Position numbers and translations under genes: made by a program | In this document: piece after piece, positions 61,841 through 64,000 of the stretch | How positions within the stretch are numbered: position 1 is the stretch's first letter | Layout: each line of letters opens with the position of its first letter | From: Pelosinus fermentans JBW45 | GTDB lineage: Bacteria; Bacillota; Negativicutes; DSM-13327 | NCBI RefSeq assembly: GCF_000271665.2 | Contig: NZ_CP010978.1 | Coordinates: forward strand, 4,385,001-4,449,000 | Direction of reading: 5' to 3' | Length of the DNA: 64,000 nucleotides | Notes under the pieces: generated by a model | Told to the model about the DNA's origin: nothing | Seen by the model: the letters and a program-made list of their open reading frames with translations, nothing else | Databases searched by the model: none

Positions 61841-62896
61841 ATGAAAGTTACTACAAAATTTATTAAATTTATGATCGTACTTTTGCTCGTACTTGGCGGG
61901 GTCGGCGCCTATTACTATTCACAACGCGGTGAAGTATCAACAGACGATGCCGGTATTGACGGCCGCACAGTAGTGTTAAGCCCAAAAGTACAAGGCTATG
62001 TGAAAACCTTGAATGTGCAAGACAATCAGTTGGTAAAGTCCGGCGATGTACTTTTGGAAATTGATCCTACTGATTATATTATCAAGCGGGACCGGGCTAA
62101 GGCTGCATTGGCTGCCGCTCAAGCAGCGGCTAATGCTTCTCATAGCAACTTAGAGACGGCTGCTATTTCTGCTCCCTCTAGCATTGATGCGGCAATCGCT
62201 CAGGTGTCGTCTGCACAAGCAACTTGGGAAAAAACACTAGCCGATAGACAACGCATGGAAAGCTTATTTAGCTCTGGTGCCTGCTCTTCGCAACAGTTGG
62301 ATCAAGCGGTTGCAACAGAAAAGTCAGCTCGCTCCACTTTGGATCAAATGCGCGCTGGTCTTCATTCAGCCAATACAGCACCTAGCGTGATCGCAGCAGC
62401 CAAAGGCACAAGTGAGCAATTAGAGGCCCAAGTAAAACAGGCCGAAGTGGATCTTGCACAAGCTGAAAATGATCTGGCAAATACCAAAATTATAGCTCCT
62501 ATCGATGGGCGTATTACAAACCGCAGTGTAGAAATCGGCAATTATGTGCAGGCAGGAAGCCAATTAGCTTCTTTAGTCGGCACAGACTTATGGGTTGTTG
62601 CCAATTTCAAAGAAACACAGTTAGAACATATGCAGCCTGGACAATCCGTTGATATCAAGATTGACGCCTTCCCTAATGTGAAGCTGCACGGTAAGGTAGA
62701 CAGCATCCAAGCTGGTACAGGCTCCCATTTTTCTCTTTTCCCGGCTGAGAATGCTACCGGGAACTTTGTTAAAATCGTACAGCGCGTTCCCGTAAAAATC
62801 GTGTTTGACAACTTGCCAGATACCATTCATCTAGGTCCTGGCATGTCGGTAATACCAACAGTTCACACAGCAAACGCAGGATATCGTCATGAGTGA
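61841..62896 (+). CDS. Membrane fusion protein of an EmrA/HlyD-type efflux pump
   Basis: About 351 residues from an ATG at 61841 with GGAAAAGGTG upstream; upstream codons to 61736 carry no ribosome site. One N-terminal transmembrane helix (about 8-25), then a biotinyl-lipoyl half (STDDAGIDGRTVVLSPKVQGYV), a long Ala/Gln-rich coiled coil (about 85-205), and NTKIIAPIDGRITNRSVEIGNYVQAG with a beta-barrel. A membrane fusion protein suits a cell envelope with an outer membrane. It overlaps the next gene by 8 bases. Confidence 0.9.
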   Translation: MKVTTKFIKFMIVLLLVLGGVGAYYYSQRGEVSTDDAGIDGRTVVLSPKVQGYVKTLNVQDNQLVKSGDVLLEIDPTDYIIKRDRAKAALAAAQAAANASHSNLETAAISAPSSIDAAIAQVSSAQATWEKTLADRQRMESLFSSGACSSQQLDQAVATEKSARSTLDQMRAGLHSANTAPSVIAAAKGTSEQLEAQVKQAEVDLAQAENDLANTKIIAPIDGRITNRSVEIGNYVQAGSQLASLVGTDLWVVANFKETQLEHMQPGQSVDIKIDAFPNVKLHGKVDSIQAGTGSHFSLFPAENATGNFVKIVQRVPVKIVFDNLPDTIHLGPGMSVIPTVHTANAGYRHE

Positions 62897-64000
62897 CGAT
62901 ACACTAAGACCCGTAAACCCTCTTTTGATATCAACAGCCGTTAGTCTAGCCGCCTTCATGGAAGTGCTGGATACAACGATTGCCAATGTTGCACTTTCTC
63001 ACATTTCCGGCTCACTGGGCGCCAGTTCAGAGGAAAGTACCTGGGTGCTTACCTCCTACCTGGTAGCCAACGGCATTATTCTACCCCTGTCCGGCTGGTT
63101 ATCCGCCCTGATGGGACGCAAGAACTTTTTCATCTTCTGTATTTTAGGATTTACCCTTACCTCTTTTCTATGCGGTATTGCCACTTCGCTGCCTATGCTA
63201 ATTGTATTTCGATTATTGCAGGGTTTAACAGGTGGCGGCTTGCAGCCTAGCCAGCAGGCCATCATCAAAGACAGTTTTCCCGCGGAAAAGCTGGGAATGG
63301 CCTTTGCCATTACAGGAATAACAACAGTATTAGCTCCCATATTGGGACCAACGCTGGGCGGTCTCATCACGGATAACTTTAGCTGGCGCTGGATTTTTTT
63401 TATGAACGTGCCTGTCGGCCTGTTGGCGGCCTTTCTCGTCAATAGCTTGGTTGTAGACCCGCCCAGTGCACGAAAACAAAAAGTCGACTCTATCGACTAT
63501 ATTGGCCTCAGCTTAATTGCCCTTGGTCTCGGAGCCCTGCAAATCGTTCTAGATAAAGGACAGCAGGAAGATTGGTTTGACAGCTCCTTTATCATAATCT
63601 TTGCGAGCATTGCCGTTGTCGGTCTTATTCTAGCTGTTTTTTGGATATTACGGCAGAAAAACCCGGTAGTTGAGCTAAAGCTCTTTGCCATTCCCAGTTT
63701 TAGTTTACCTTGCATTATGATTTTCTTTGTTGGTTTTGCTCTTTACTCAAGCGCCATGTTATTACCTATGCTGGTGCAAACAAGCTTCGGTTATGACGCG
63801 ACACTGTCCGGATTGGTACTTTCACCAGGCGGGATCGCCACCTTGTTTATGATGCCCATTGTTGGTAAACTGGTAAATAAAATTCAGGCAAAGTATCTCA
63901 TTTCTTTTGGCATGCTGCTAAGCGCCGTTGGCATGTGGGCAACTGGGCTCGTAACACCGCAAACGGGTTACGGCACCTTTGTCCTGGTACGTGCCCTGCA
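62889..64000 (+). CDS. MFS drug efflux transporter, DHA2/EmrB type (runs off window)
   Basis: The ATG at 62889 overlaps the end of the membrane fusion gene (ATGAGTGA) and the frame is open to base 64000, 370 codons. FMEVLDTTIANVAL, the WVLTSYLVANGI segment and a motif C (APILGPTLGG) mark a 14-helix DHA2 H+ antiporter; about ten helices are visible. With the upstream fusion protein it would form an EmrAB-type pump. GC content is higher here than in the rest of the window. Confidence 0.92.
   Translation, partial: MSDDTLRPVNPLLISTAVSLAAFMEVLDTTIANVALSHISGSLGASSEESTWVLTSYLVANGIILPLSGWLSALMGRKNFFIFCILGFTLTSFLCGIATSLPMLIVFRLLQGLTGGGLQPSQQAIIKDSFPAEKLGMAFAITGITTVLAPILGPTLGGLITDNFSWRWIFFMNVPVGLLAAFLVNSLVVDPPSARKQKVDSIDYIGLSLIALGLGALQIVLDKGQQEDWFDSSFIIIFASIAVVGLILAVFWILRQKNPVVELKLFAIPSFSLPCIMIFFVGFALYSSAMLLPMLVQTSFGYDATLSGLVLSPGGIATLFMMPIVGKLVNKIQAKYLISFGMLLSAVGMWATGLVTPQTGYGTFVLVRAL

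Noticed and set aside
63056-63715. Minus-strand open frames at the window end
   Set aside because: They are antisense to the EmrB-type transporter, whose plus-strand frame is open and has the right motifs.

Overview
The window comes from a low-to-medium GC, endospore-forming member of the Bacillota. Direct signs of sporulation are spoIIE, spoVT, yabP, yabQ, fin, a SpoVB-family flippase, a SpoIID-family lipoprotein and two GerA-type germinant receptor operons. The gene order, with mfd, spoVT, the SpoVB-like gene, mazG and HU on one side and yabP, yabQ, divIC, an S1 protein, spoIIE, tilS, hpt and ftsH on the other, together with greA, lysS, coaX and birA, fits the Negativicutes (a Sporomusaceae genus such as Pelosinus). 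That placement is inference; no rRNA or tRNA gene was seen to confirm it.

Layout. Bases 1-6.9 kb (minus strand): lysS (partial), greA, a three-gene cassette (HTH regulator, quinate-dehydrogenase-named protein, acyl-ACP-reductase-like protein), dusB, coaX and birA. 7.2-10.2 kb (plus strand): a two-component system followed by a secreted repeat protein whose promoter carries two 11-bp direct repeats. 10.2-22.3 kb (minus): asparaginase, ftsH, hpt, tilS, a split ThrE exporter, spoIIE, an S1-domain gene, divIC, yabQ, a lytic transglycosylase and yabP. 22.5-33.7 kb: a small membrane protein on plus, then two gerA-type operons separated by a SpoIID-family lipoprotein; one operon has two gerAC genes, the other a short fourth gene. 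34-39.8 kb: phosphate uptake genes pstC-pstA behind a triple Pho box, a divergent PIN-PhoH gene, then phoP, pstB and phoU; neither pstS nor phoR is present. 39.8-47.9 kb: HU, mazG, a SpoVB-like flippase, spoVT, mfd and fin, followed by a very small PrsW-like membrane protein.

48.5-53 kb holds a HAD phosphatase, a small chemotaxis-like module (MshEN-CheX fusion, CheY, a 111-aa protein), an FHA-winged-helix regulator and a class D beta-lactamase. 53.3-56.5 kb is a transporter/RraA-family operon with a divergent LysR regulator. 56.7-61 kb has an unknown 109-aa gene and a giant 2-hydroxyacyl-CoA dehydratase activase-like protein. 61.2-64 kb is a MarR-controlled EmrA/EmrB-type efflux operon that runs off the end.

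Regulatory signals that can be read directly include sigma-A promoters, several sigma-G-like promoters, a triple Pho box with exact 11-bp periodicity, matching MarR operator candidates at two places and many clear intrinsic terminators. Several dispersed intergenic repeats are present. No CRISPR array, insertion sequence, prophage or RNA gene was recognised. No single locus proves a new system; the strongest candidates for new biology are the reductase-like cassette at 1.0-3.6 kb, the two-component system with its secreted target at 7.2-10.2 kb, and the MshEN-CheX/CheY module at 49.3-51.1 kb.
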